Assembly (NCBI RefSeq): GCF_003667825.1
Contig: NZ_CP033043.1
Span: 993,001-1,057,000, forward strand
Reading direction: 5' to 3'
Source: Metabacillus litoralis
GTDB lineage: Bacteria > Bacillota > Bacilli > Bacillales > Bacillaceae
Length of the DNA stretch: 64,000 nucleotides
Made by a program: the position numbers and the translations under genes. The notes beneath the pieces were generated by a model. The model saw only the letters and a list, made by a program, of their open reading frames with translations, was not told the DNA's origin and searched no databases. Position 1 is the first letter of the stretch, and each line of letters opens with the position of its first letter. Positions 56,697 to 64,000 of the stretch are shown here, piece by piece.

Positions 56697-56840
56697 TTTT
56701 CAATGTCCACCTTAATATTAAACATTAATACCTATAGTTTAATCAATTAACGAGATGAATTCTATTAAAAAATTCAAGTTAGTCACATTTTATTTCAATC
56801 TTTGCGAAAATGTGACAATTTTTGGATGTGTTGAGAAACA

Positions 56841-56874
56841 AAATCCCCCTGAATAGAAACTCAGGGGGGTTATT
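56841..56874 (-). terminator. NAD operon terminator
   Basis: CCCCCCTGAGTTTC-TATTC-AGGGGG stem directly after the nadE stop; TTTTG follows on the minus strand. Confidence 0.85.
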
Positions 56875-57696
56875 TTATTTTTTCCACCATGTATCAAACA
56901 TTGAAGCCGGAACTTCACGTTTATGTTGTGTAATCATATAGCGCTTTTCAATTTTTTCAGCTACCTCAGGATCAACCTGCATTCCTTCCAAATAATCGTC
57001 CAACTGATCATAACTGATGCCAAGTTCGGTTTCATCAGCTTGAAGTGGTGTTTGATCTAATAGATCAGCCGTAGGAGTTTTTAAATAAAGACGTTCAGGT
57101 GCATTTAATTCTTGTAATAAACTTCTTCCTTGGCGTTTCGTTAAACCTGTTAACGGTAATAAATCAGCTCCACCATCTCCATACTTAGTAAAAAAGCCTG
57201 TTACAGCTTCAGCAGCATGATCGGTACCGATTACAAGTAATCCGTCTTGACCGCCAATCGCATATTGTGTAATCATTCGTGTTCGAGCTTTTACATTTCC
57301 TTTGTTAAAATCAGAAAGGGCTTCACCCATAGTTTTTTTATAAGAATCAGTAAAGGCATCGACACTGCTTGATATATCAAAAGCAACACTTTTGTCAGGT
57401 TGTATAAAAGAAAGGGCTAATTGTGCATCTTCTTCATCCTTTTGAATACCATATGGAAGTCTTACTGCGGTAAAGGTTGCATCAAAGCCTTCATTTCTTA
57501 ATTCTTCTACAGCAAGCTGTGCTAAACGACCAGAAAGGGAAGAGTCCTGCCCACCGCTTATTCCTAGAACAAATCCTTTTGCTCCCGTCATTTTTAAATA
57601 GTCCTTTAAAAATGTGATTCGGGCGCTAATCTCTTCTTTCGGGTTTATGGTTTCTTTTACATGTAACTCGTTCATGATTTTCTTTTGTAAGCTCAT
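56875..57696 (-). CDS. nadE: NadE, ammonia-dependent NAD synthetase
   Basis: Final step of NAD synthesis: amidates nicotinate adenine dinucleotide using ATP and ammonia. 273 residues, usual for the NH3 type (no glutaminase domain). ATP pyrophosphatase loop [20 protein letters not shown] (about 44-63), [20 protein letters not shown] and [17 protein letters not shown] are family hallmarks. It follows pncB by 34 bp as third gene of a salvage operon. Confidence 0.95.
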   Translation of the reverse strand: MSLQKKIMNELHVKETINPKEEISARITFLKDYLKMTGAKGFVLGISGGQDSSLSGRLAQLAVEELRNEGFDATFTAVRLPYGIQKDEEDAQLALSFIQPDKSVAFDISSSVDAFTDSYKKTMGEALSDFNKGNVKARTRMITQYAIGGQDGLLVIGTDHAAEAVTGFFTKYGDGGADLLPLTGLTKRQGRSLLQELNAPERLYLKTPTADLLDQTPLQADETELGISYDQLDDYLEGMQVDPEVAEKIEKRYMITQHKREVPASMFDTWWKK

Positions 57697-57730
57697 AACG
57701 TAAAACCTCCATGCCTGTTTCTTTGGTATC

Positions 57731-59203
57731 CTAGTTTTTCGTTATCATTTCAGATACCTTTTGTTTTACTTCTTCTATATTTTTCATTTTATTTTCCCAA
57801 CATGCTTGACTAAGATCAACAGGATATTCCTCAGGATGTAAAGCACGCTTATATTCATCCCAAAGTAACTCTAAATTTTCCATTGTATAGTTTTGCATTT
57901 GTTTAAGGGATGGAGTCTCATACACAAGTTTTCCGTTATCAAAGATCTTATGATGAAGCTCCTTTGCTTCAAAGTTTGTAACAAATTTACTTACGAATGT
58001 ATGAATAGGGTGGAACATTTTTAGCTTTTCTTCATTTTCCGGTTGTTCATGTTGGAGTGTAATATAGTCTCCTTCAGATTTATGATTTAATGTATTGATT
58101 ATTCGATACACCTTTTTAAGACCTGGAGTTGATACCTTTTCCGGGTTGCCACTTATTTTGATCGTATCGACCATTTGCCCATTTTCATCCTCAATTGAAG
58201 CTAGTTTATAAACTGCACCTAGAGCAGGTTGGTCAAAGGCAGTAATTAGCTTCGTACCAATTCCCCAAACATCAATTTTTGCTCCTTGAGATTTAAGGTT
58301 TATGATTGTTGATTCATCTAAATCATTAGAAGCAATAATTTTTGTAGAATGGAAACCAGCTTTGTCAAGCATCTTTCTTGCTTCCTTTGAAAGGTAAGCA
58401 AGATCACCACTATCAAGACGGATCCCTTTGAACTCAATTTGATCTCCTAGTTCTTTTGCAACTTTAATGGCATTCGGAACTCCCGACTTTAATGTATCGT
58501 AAGTATCCACCAAGAAAACACATTCTTTATGTCTTCGGGCGTATTTATGGAAGGCGATGTATTCATCTTTATAAGCTTGAACAAACGCATGTGCGTGGGT
58601 ACCTGAGACAGGGATACCAAAGAGCTTTCCTGCCCTTACATTTGAAGTGGCATTAAAACCGCCGATAAATGCTGCTCTAGTTCCCCAAATAGCTGCATCT
58701 AATTCATGAGCACGACGTGTACCGAACTCCATTACCGTGTCATTACCGGCAACATGCTTGATCCGAGCTGCTTTTGTAGCAATTAAAGTCTGGTAGTTTA
58801 CGATGTTTAAGAGGGCAGTTTCAATCAATTGAGCCTCAGCTAAAGGAGCCTCAACTCGAATGATTGGTTCATTGCCAAACACCATTTCTCCTTCTTTAAC
58901 GGAATAAACATTGCCAGTGAAACGAAGCTGACTTAAATAATCTAAAAAGTCATCCTTGTACCCTAACTCATCACGCAAATAAGTAATATCAGTTTGAGAA
59001 AATGAAAATTGCTCTAAGTACTGAATGATTCTTTCTAACCCAGCAAAAATACCAAATCCATTTCCAAAAGGCAGTTTTCTAAAGTACACTTCAAAAACAG
59101 CCTTTCGCTGATGAATGGAATCTTCCCAATAAGATTCAGCCATGTTTATTTGATAAAGATCAGTATGTAATGCTAAACTATCGTCATCATTATATGTGTT
59201 CAT
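57731..59203 (-). CDS. pncB: Nicotinate phosphoribosyltransferase
   Basis: Converts nicotinate and PRPP to nicotinate mononucleotide. 490 residues, with [20 protein letters not shown] at the start, [20 protein letters not shown] and [33 protein letters not shown], and [20 protein letters not shown] of the phosphoribosyl-binding site. Matches the long Gram-positive form. RBS CTGGAGGACAAAAA. Middle gene of pncA-pncB-nadE. Confidence 0.95.
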   Translation of the reverse strand: MNTYNDDDSLALHTDLYQINMAESYWEDSIHQRKAVFEVYFRKLPFGNGFGIFAGLERIIQYLEQFSFSQTDITYLRDELGYKDDFLDYLSQLRFTGNVYSVKEGEMVFGNEPIIRVEAPLAEAQLIETALLNIVNYQTLIATKAARIKHVAGNDTVMEFGTRRAHELDAAIWGTRAAFIGGFNATSNVRAGKLFGIPVSGTHAHAFVQAYKDEYIAFHKYARRHKECVFLVDTYDTLKSGVPNAIKVAKELGDQIEFKGIRLDSGDLAYLSKEARKMLDKAGFHSTKIIASNDLDESTIINLKSQGAKIDVWGIGTKLITAFDQPALGAVYKLASIEDENGQMVDTIKISGNPEKVSTPGLKKVYRIINTLNHKSEGDYITLQHEQPENEEKLKMFHPIHTFVSKFVTNFEAKELHHKIFDNGKLVYETPSLKQMQNYTMENLELLWDEYKRALHPEEYPVDLSQACWENKMKNIEEVKQKVSEMITKN

Positions 59204-59305
59204 TTTTTGTCCTCCAGTGTAAGTTCAATTTTTCACAAAGGCCGGTATATACGGCAAAGGAGGGATTATCATATCCGATTATTAGGTTCATGGTTGTGTA
59301 TAATT

Positions 59306-59854
59306 CTATAGAACTTTTGCATTTAAACAGGAAGAAAAATGCTGTAACGCCCAGTCATGACCTTGTTGATTAAAGCTAGCAACAGCTTCTTTATATACAA
59401 CAATTGAAAATCCCTTATTATAAGCATCAACTGCTGTGTGTAATATACAAATATCTGTACATACACCAACTAAGTGAAGCTCCGTTATTCCACGTTCCTT
59501 AAGTTTAATTTCAAGATCAGTGCCGACAAAAGCACTGTAACGCGTTTTGTCCATCCAATAAACATTTAGATTATCTTTATTTGTTATGTATAATTCTTGT
59601 AGTTTTCCATATAAGTGTCTGCCTTCTGTATGACGAATATTATGTGGTGGAAATAATTTTGTTTCTGGATGGAAATGATCATCTTTTTCATGCAAATCAA
59701 CTGCGAATACAACAAATTCATCGTTATGAATAAACTGTTGTGTTAAATCGACAAGCTTAGTTTCAATGTCTTGACCAGGTTGACCACATGTTAATGCGCC
59801 ATGATCAGCGATAAAGTCAACTGTGTAATCAATGGCAATTAAAGCTCTTTTCAT
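59306..59854 (-). CDS. pncA: Nicotinamidase, isochorismatase-fold
   Basis: Hydrolyses nicotinamide to nicotinate, feeding pncB downstream. 182 residues; catalytic triad Asp9 (ALIAIDYTVDF), Lys103 (WMDKTRYSAF) and Cys136 (VGVCTDICILHT). His-containing metal loop near FAVDLHEKDDHFHPE. First gene of the salvage operon, 102 bp before pncB. Its promoter overlaps a 19-bp palindrome (59927-59945), so NAD-responsive repression is likely. RBS AGAGGGGGTATGAACC. Confidence 0.93.
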   Translation of the reverse strand: MKRALIAIDYTVDFIADHGALTCGQPGQDIETKLVDLTQQFIHNDEFVVFAVDLHEKDDHFHPETKLFPPHNIRHTEGRHLYGKLQELYITNKDNLNVYWMDKTRYSAFVGTDLEIKLKERGITELHLVGVCTDICILHTAVDAYNKGFSIVVYKEAVASFNQQGHDWALQHFSSCLNAKVL

Positions 59855-59926
59855 GGTTCATACCCCCTCTATAGTATGAGAAACAATGCGAGTTGTAAAT
59901 GATTTCAGCAAGGAAAGTTTGTCACT

Positions 59927-59962
59927 TATACTTATCATAAGTATATCAATTTAACGAGTAAA
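59927..59962 (-). promoter_or_regulatory. NAD operon promoter and palindromic operator
   Basis: On the minus strand: -35 TTTACT (59962-59957), 17-bp spacer, -10 TATGAT (59939-59934). The perfect palindrome TATACTTATCATAAGTATA (59927-59945) covers the -10. Regulator unknown; a nicotinate- or NAD-sensing repressor such as NiaR or NrtR type is a guess. Confidence 0.65.
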
Positions 59963-60025
59963 TGATTATGTTTAATTTTACACAATCTCTATAATTTAGC
60001 AAATAAGGGAAAGAAGGGGAGGGGA

Positions 60026-60062
60026 CAAAATAACCAATACGATCAGGTACTGGTTATTTTTA
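60026..60062 (-). terminator. Terminator of the VOC dioxygenase gene
   Basis: AAAATAACCAgTAC ... GTAtTGGTTATTTT; on the minus strand after the VOC gene. Remaining 59855-60186 shows only the pncA promoter. Confidence 0.75.
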
Positions 60063-60186
60063 ATTTTTGAGATAAAGATTTTACGATTATACCAAGTTGA
60101 CCTAATTAAGAATCTTGGTTGGAGTAGAAGTACAACAAGTTAAGAGGTGAAGAAAAAAACGTTATTGATTTACTAGCAAAATTAAC

Positions 60187-61044
60187 TCACTTATCTTCTA
60201 TTGAAAAGATTAATTTATTATTTGATGGATCACTTACAATAAAATCATTTTCTTGTTGTGTATAATTTGTTCCGAAAGTTTTTAATCTTGTTAGAGCAGA
60301 CTGTCTTGTTTCTTCATTCGGAAACAACAAGGTAAAAGATTTCATACCTAGTTCATTTTCAAATGGAGAAGGGCTTCCTGCACTATGCCACGTATTTAAT
60401 CCAATATGATGATGATATCCACCGGTTGAAATAAACAAGGCTTGTAATCCATAGCGGTTTACTGAATTAAACCCAATTAAACGATAAAAGTCCTCAGATT
60501 TCTTAATATTTGAAACTTGTAAATGTATGTGCCCCATAATCGTTTGAGGTGAAATATTCGTAAAAGGTACATCACTTTTTTCTAATAACACGCTTTGTGT
60601 ATCTAATCGATTTGTTGCCATTTCAATCGTTCCGTCAACCTTTTTCCAATTATCCTGTGAGCGGTCAGCATATAACTCAATACCATTGTTATCTGGATCT
60701 GCTAAATAAATGGCTTCACTAACAAGGTGATCTGACGCACCTTGAAGTGGATAGCCAGAACTTATTAAATGGTAAAAAACATTCGCTAACTCCGTTCGGT
60801 TAGGAAGAAGAAGAGCGAGGTGATATAACCCTGTTTTTCTGCCGGAATTAGCAATGGCTGAATCAATTTCTTCTATAGTAATTAACGGTTTAACTCCATC
60901 TGCAGTTAGACACACTATTTTCTCTGATTTGTTAAGAACAGATAAACCGATCATTCTTTTATAAAATGAAAGAGAATGATCCAAGTCGCTAACCTTTAAA
61001 TGGACATGTGACACATAAATATTAGGCGATGTATGAAAGCCCAT
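60187..61044 (-). CDS. VOC-family protein, CatE-like extradiol dioxygenase
   Basis: 285 residues, two VOC domains (about 8-130 and 165-280). N-terminal HVHLKVSDLDHSLSFYKRMI and DPDNNGIELYADRSQDNWKK; C-terminal GHIHLQVSNIKKSEDFYRLI and ISTGGYHHHIGLNTWHSAG with the metal His residues. Resembles B. subtilis CatE (catechol 2,3-dioxygenase). Substrate here unproven; no catabolic operon adjoins. RBS GGAGGGATATTA. Confidence 0.88.
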   Translation of the reverse strand: MGFHTSPNIYVSHVHLKVSDLDHSLSFYKRMIGLSVLNKSEKIVCLTADGVKPLITIEEIDSAIANSGRKTGLYHLALLLPNRTELANVFYHLISSGYPLQGASDHLVSEAIYLADPDNNGIELYADRSQDNWKKVDGTIEMATNRLDTQSVLLEKSDVPFTNISPQTIMGHIHLQVSNIKKSEDFYRLIGFNSVNRYGLQALFISTGGYHHHIGLNTWHSAGSPSPFENELGMKSFTLLFPNEETRQSALTRLKTFGTNYTQQENDFIVSDPSNNKLIFSIEDK

Positions 61045-61299
61045 TAATATCCCTCCACGATCACTTACTTTTTGTAAGTAGTATATTGTTCATAAAGATA
61101 AATCGTCAAGCAAAATACATTAGGAAGATATGAGTATTGATTTATTAGTTAGTTTGTATAAATATTAGTATTTTATAACAATTAATGCTTTGTTAGTTTC
61201 TTTAATTGTATAAAAATAGTAATCTTTTAGAAGAAATTAGCATGTAAGCGGTTACTCATAAAATTTTATAAAAATACAGAAAATTTAGCGGAAAAACTC

Positions 61300-61328
61300 T
61301 TGTCAAAATATGAAACTTTCAATATAAT
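61300..61328 (+). promoter_or_regulatory. Strong sigma-A promoter of the second glutamine synthetase
   Basis: -35 TTGTCA (61300-61305), 17-bp spacer, consensus -10 TATAAT (61323-61328). The 5' extension of the coding frame spans this promoter, so the true start is downstream. Confidence 0.85.
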
Positions 61329-61335
61329 AAAGTCA

Positions 61336-61352
61336 TGTTATAAAAAACGACA
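61336..61352. promoter_or_regulatory. GlnR/TnrA-like operator
   Basis: TGTTATAAAAAACGACA fits TGTNA-N7-TNACA with one mismatch (C for T). It lies at the expected transcription start, so binding would repress. Confidence 0.6.
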
Positions 61353-61374
61353 TAGAAATGAGAGGTTATCTAAC

Positions 61375-62739
61375 ATGAGTGAAGCGGTTATTTCAAAAGG
61401 TAAAAATGAGACGGAAATTCTTGCACAAATTAAAGAAATCATTAGCTCAAAAAGTGTAGAGCTTATCCATCTACAATTCGTAGATATAGAGGGTATTTTA
61501 AAAAGCGTAACTGTAACAGTTGAGCAATTTGATGATGTTGTTGCAGGGAAACAAATGTTTGACGGTTCATCTGTAAAAGGTTTCTCTCCAATTAATAAGT
61601 CAGACTTATACTTACAACCTGATTTAACAACTTTTGCAGTATTACCATGGTCTGTTGAAGAAGGTTACTCAGAAGCACGTTTCCTTTGTTCAGCAGTGAA
61701 CCCAGACGGAACTCTTTTCGAAGGTGATACACGAAATGTGTTAAAAAAGACTGTTGAACGTGCAGCTGACAAAGGCTACACAATCTCAGTTGGTCCAGAA
61801 TTAGAATTCTTCTTATTTAAAACAGATGCGGATGGAAATCCAACTCAACAATTAGATGATAACGGTGGTTATTTTGAGCCATCACCAAAAGACCTAGGTG
61901 AGCGTGTACGTTTAGAAATCTATCGTGCATTAAAAGCAATGGGCTTCACGATTGAAGCATCTCACCACGAAGTTGCGGAAGGTCAACATGAAATCAACTT
62001 CAAATATGCTGATGCTTTAGGTGCAGCTGATTTATCTACAACTTATAAATGGGTTGTTAAAACAATTGCTCAAAAGTTTGGTTTACACGCAACATTTATG
62101 CCAAAACCTGTTTTCGGTATTAATGGTTCAGGAATGCACGTTAACATGTCATTTTTCAAAGATGGAGAAAATGCATTTTATAATGAAGCTGATGAATTAC
62201 AATTATCAGATGAAGCATATTCATTTATCGCTGGATTAGTTGATAATGCTAAGAATATTGTTGCTGTTACAAATCCACTAGTAAACTCTTATAAGCGTTT
62301 AGTTCCAGGATATGAAGCACCTTGCTATATTGCATGGTCTGCATCTAACCGATCAGCTTTAATCCGTATTCCAGCTAAAAAAGGTATGGCAACTCGCGTA
62401 GAGCTTCGTTGTCCAGATCCATCTGCAAACCCATACTTAACATTCGCGATTATCGCATCTGCTGGTTTAGAAGGAATTGAAAAAGGCTTAAAGGCTCCAG
62501 CTTCTATCAATGAGGATATCTTCCACATGACAGAAGAGCGTCGTGAAGAATTGGGTATTGAAAATCTTCCGGGAAGCCTAGAAAAAGCAATTGCAGAATT
62601 ACAAAACGGAGAAATTGGCCGTAAAACATTAGGTGAGCACGTATACGGTGAATACCTATCTGCTAAAAAAGCAGAATGGGATAGCTATCGTACAGCTGTT
62701 CACTCTTGGGAAATCGATAACTATCAATCTAAATTTTAA
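61375..62739 (+). CDS. Second glutamine synthetase type I, lacking Arg62
   Basis: 454 residues from ATG 61375 (GAGAGG upstream). Full [78 protein letters not shown] and RIPAKKGMATRVELRCPDPS. All catalytic regions look intact. The N-terminus is longer than GlnA, and the feedback residue Arg62 is replaced by Pro72 (GFSP versus GFVR), so glutamine feedback and GlnR/TnrA signalling are predicted to be altered. Not next to glnR. About 60 kb from the first copy. Confidence 0.95.
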   Translation: MSEAVISKGKNETEILAQIKEIISSKSVELIHLQFVDIEGILKSVTVTVEQFDDVVAGKQMFDGSSVKGFSPINKSDLYLQPDLTTFAVLPWSVEEGYSEARFLCSAVNPDGTLFEGDTRNVLKKTVERAADKGYTISVGPELEFFLFKTDADGNPTQQLDDNGGYFEPSPKDLGERVRLEIYRALKAMGFTIEASHHEVAEGQHEINFKYADALGAADLSTTYKWVVKTIAQKFGLHATFMPKPVFGINGSGMHVNMSFFKDGENAFYNEADELQLSDEAYSFIAGLVDNAKNIVAVTNPLVNSYKRLVPGYEAPCYIAWSASNRSALIRIPAKKGMATRVELRCPDPSANPYLTFAIIASAGLEGIEKGLKAPASINEDIFHMTEERREELGIENLPGSLEKAIAELQNGEIGRKTLGEHVYGEYLSAKKAEWDSYRTAVHSWEIDNYQSKF

Positions 62740-62753
62740 TATAAGCTGTTGTA

Positions 62754-62787
62754 AAAAGCCGGGTGAGAGATCACCTGGCTTTTTTTA
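62754..62787 (+). terminator. Terminator of the second glutamine synthetase
   Basis: AAAAGCCGGGTGA-GAGA-TCACCTGGCTTTTTTT stem, with one G-T pair. Confidence 0.92.
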
Positions 62788-62966
62788 GTGCCTGTCACTA
62801 CCCGGTTTTTGTCGAATTGCGTCCATTTTAATAAATGGAGGATTGCTCATTAGAGTAGTCTTGTAAAATAATAATATTATGTAAACAAGAACTCTTTGGG
62901 GTACAATGAAACTTTTTTCTGTAATGCCGTACTAATAGTATTAATTTATGAAATGGCGGGATATAC

Positions 62967-63953
62967 TTGTTAAATTCTTATCTTGAGAACAGCATAACTA
63001 ATTACAAAAGTGTTTTTACTAGTTTAAAGGATTCTTATAAATGGCATGCAGATGACAAAATTCTTATGTTAGTTTCAACGATGTATATCATAAATGATAA
63101 AAACTATGATATAGAAAGATACAGTCGTATAGCCGATTACATAAAAGCAAATGTTGGTTTCTTTTCTTATTTAAAATCAACACAAAGGTTTACAACAGCT
63201 GCTACACTCGATTTAATGACTTCAGACCCAAAAGAAGGTTTTGGAAAGTTATTAAATATATATGAAAAATTAATTCAAGAAGGGTTTTCTAGAACAACCT
63301 TTACCTATATTGCGGCTGGAACTTTATTAAAGCTTGATGATTCAAAGATTGATGTTTACATAAAGAAGTCCTTTGATATATTTAGAGGAATGAAGGAAAA
63401 GCATTTCTTTTTAACAGGGTCAGGTGATTATCCTTTAGCAACTTTGCTTTCGCAAACTGGAGAGGAAGTATCCTGTTCAATTGAACGAATGGAAAAGTAT
63501 TATCAAGAATTACATAAAAATGGATTTTACCGTGGGGATTCTTTACAGTTTTTAAGCCATATATTAGCTTTAGATCCCAATTTAGAAAAAGAAAACTTAG
63601 CCCACAAGTGTTTGGATGTGAAGGAGCTTCTTATTAACAATGGTATCAAAGTTAAAACAGCGTATTATCCTTACGTTGGAATCTTAGCATTGTTAGAACA
63701 ACCTGAAAATTATATACAAACAATTAAATTAATATATGACCAATTAAATTCTGATAAAAAATTTAAATGGCAAAAGGATATTAATTTTATGGTGGCTATT
63801 GTATTCCTATTAAAAGAAAAAACCGAATTTGGAGACTTAGTAACAACAGGAATGATTACATCTATTGAATCGATTCTTCAAGCGCAGCAAGCAGCGATGA
63901 TTGCAAGTGTGTCAGCTGCTACTGCAGCTTCTTCTTCATCTAGTGGAGGATAA
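62967..63953 (+). CDS. DUF4003 protein with low-complexity C-terminus
   Basis: 328 residues from TTG 62967 (GGCGGGATATAC). All-helical, DUF4003-like: LKDSYKWHADDKILMLVSTM, STQRFTTAATLDLMTSDPKE and FFLTGSGDYPLATLLSQTGE. The tail is Ala/Ser/Gly only (AMIASVSAATAASSSSSGG), typical of these proteins. Function unknown. It follows the glutamine synthetase terminator by 180 bp and has its own expression signals. Confidence 0.82.
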   Translation: MLNSYLENSITNYKSVFTSLKDSYKWHADDKILMLVSTMYIINDKNYDIERYSRIADYIKANVGFFSYLKSTQRFTTAATLDLMTSDPKEGFGKLLNIYEKLIQEGFSRTTFTYIAAGTLLKLDDSKIDVYIKKSFDIFRGMKEKHFFLTGSGDYPLATLLSQTGEEVSCSIERMEKYYQELHKNGFYRGDSLQFLSHILALDPNLEKENLAHKCLDVKELLINNGIKVKTAYYPYVGILALLEQPENYIQTIKLIYDQLNSDKKFKWQKDINFMVAIVFLLKEKTEFGDLVTTGMITSIESILQAQQAAMIASVSAATAASSSSSGG

Positions 63954-64000
63954 TAATGTAAAAAACAAGAATGATTCATTCCTATGCAAAATCTATGATA

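Noticed and set aside
61300..61374. 25-residue N-terminal extension of the second glutamine synthetase
   Set aside because: It spans the -35, -10 and operator; a ribosome site precedes ATG 61375.
62788..62820. AGTGCCTGTCACTACCCGG sequence
   Set aside because: Resembles common Bacillaceae intergenic sequence containing GTGACAGGCAC; single copy here, no structure to report.

Overview
The window is low-GC chromosomal DNA of an endospore-forming member of the Bacillaceae. Evidence for this is the glnR-glnA and lexA/yneA-yneB-ynzC order, the SirA, Spo0E-like and CotF-like sporulation genes, the ccdA-ccdB-ccdC block, KtrD, YkhA and YkuI, and Bacillus-style AGGAGG ribosome sites with many TTG/GTG starts. 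I cannot name the genus. No tRNA, rRNA, CRISPR array or intact insertion sequence was seen.

Region 1 (1-4966) is core: nitrogen control (glnR, glnA), then the SOS locus (lexA divergent from yneA-yneB-ynzC with three LexA-type boxes), then sirA and yneF. The tkt gene that I remember lying between ynzC and sirA in B. subtilis is not here.

Region 2 (4967-19854) is accessory DNA wedged between yneF and the Spo0E-like gene, which are near neighbours in B. subtilis. It starts with decayed coding sequence and a secreted protein. It then has an ATP-dependent DNA ligase gene of LigB type cut in two. The two halves (7104-7248 and 18164-18834) are separated by about 10.9 kb and share the 8-bp sequence AATAATGA at the break; joined there, they read straight through in frame. 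The intervening DNA begins close to a decayed tyrosine-recombinase start. It carries a string of mostly single-gene units: MepB-like, three GNAT acetyltransferases, PaaX-like, a frameshifted pyruvate dehydrogenase E1 alpha, SMI1/KNR4, ACT-domain, methyltransferase, small membrane proteins and a lipoprotein. Between them lie about a dozen copies of a degenerate repeat with core AAAGCGCCTTTCTTGAAC, which I did not see elsewhere in the window. This looks like a gene-cassette-like accumulation array and is the most unusual structure here.

Region 3 (19855-33192) returns to core-like order: Spo0E-like, ccdA-ccdB-ccdC, yneK, a candidate structured RNA and a spore coat gene. A small sugar/polyol catabolic group follows (two xylose-isomerase-like TIM barrels, a Gfo/Idh/MocA dehydrogenase and a frameshifted AraC regulator). 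Then come an SgrR-like regulator with a divergent MFS transporter, and the EAL protein YkuI.

Region 4 (33363-41007) is a tightly packed biosynthetic operon: ketoacyl synthase III-like, ATP-grasp ligase, NAD-dependent epimerase/reductase, metallo-beta-lactamase-fold hydrolase, adenylate-forming enzyme, acyltransferase and a membrane-anchored GH18 protein. Overlapping starts show co-translation. The product is unknown, and this is the best candidate for an undescribed pathway.

Region 5 (41072-64000) is a mixture: chemoreceptor, GntR regulator with HPP transporter and a 26-bp palindrome between them, SGNH esterase, acyl-CoA ligase behind a cre site, DEAD-box helicase, KtrD, Fe-alcohol dehydrogenase and thioesterases. 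It also has a pncA-pncB-nadE NAD salvage operon with a 19-bp palindrome over its promoter. A second glutamine synthetase lacks the Arg62 feedback residue and sits behind a strong promoter with a GlnR/TnrA-like operator. Several very short genes were found by reading both strands.
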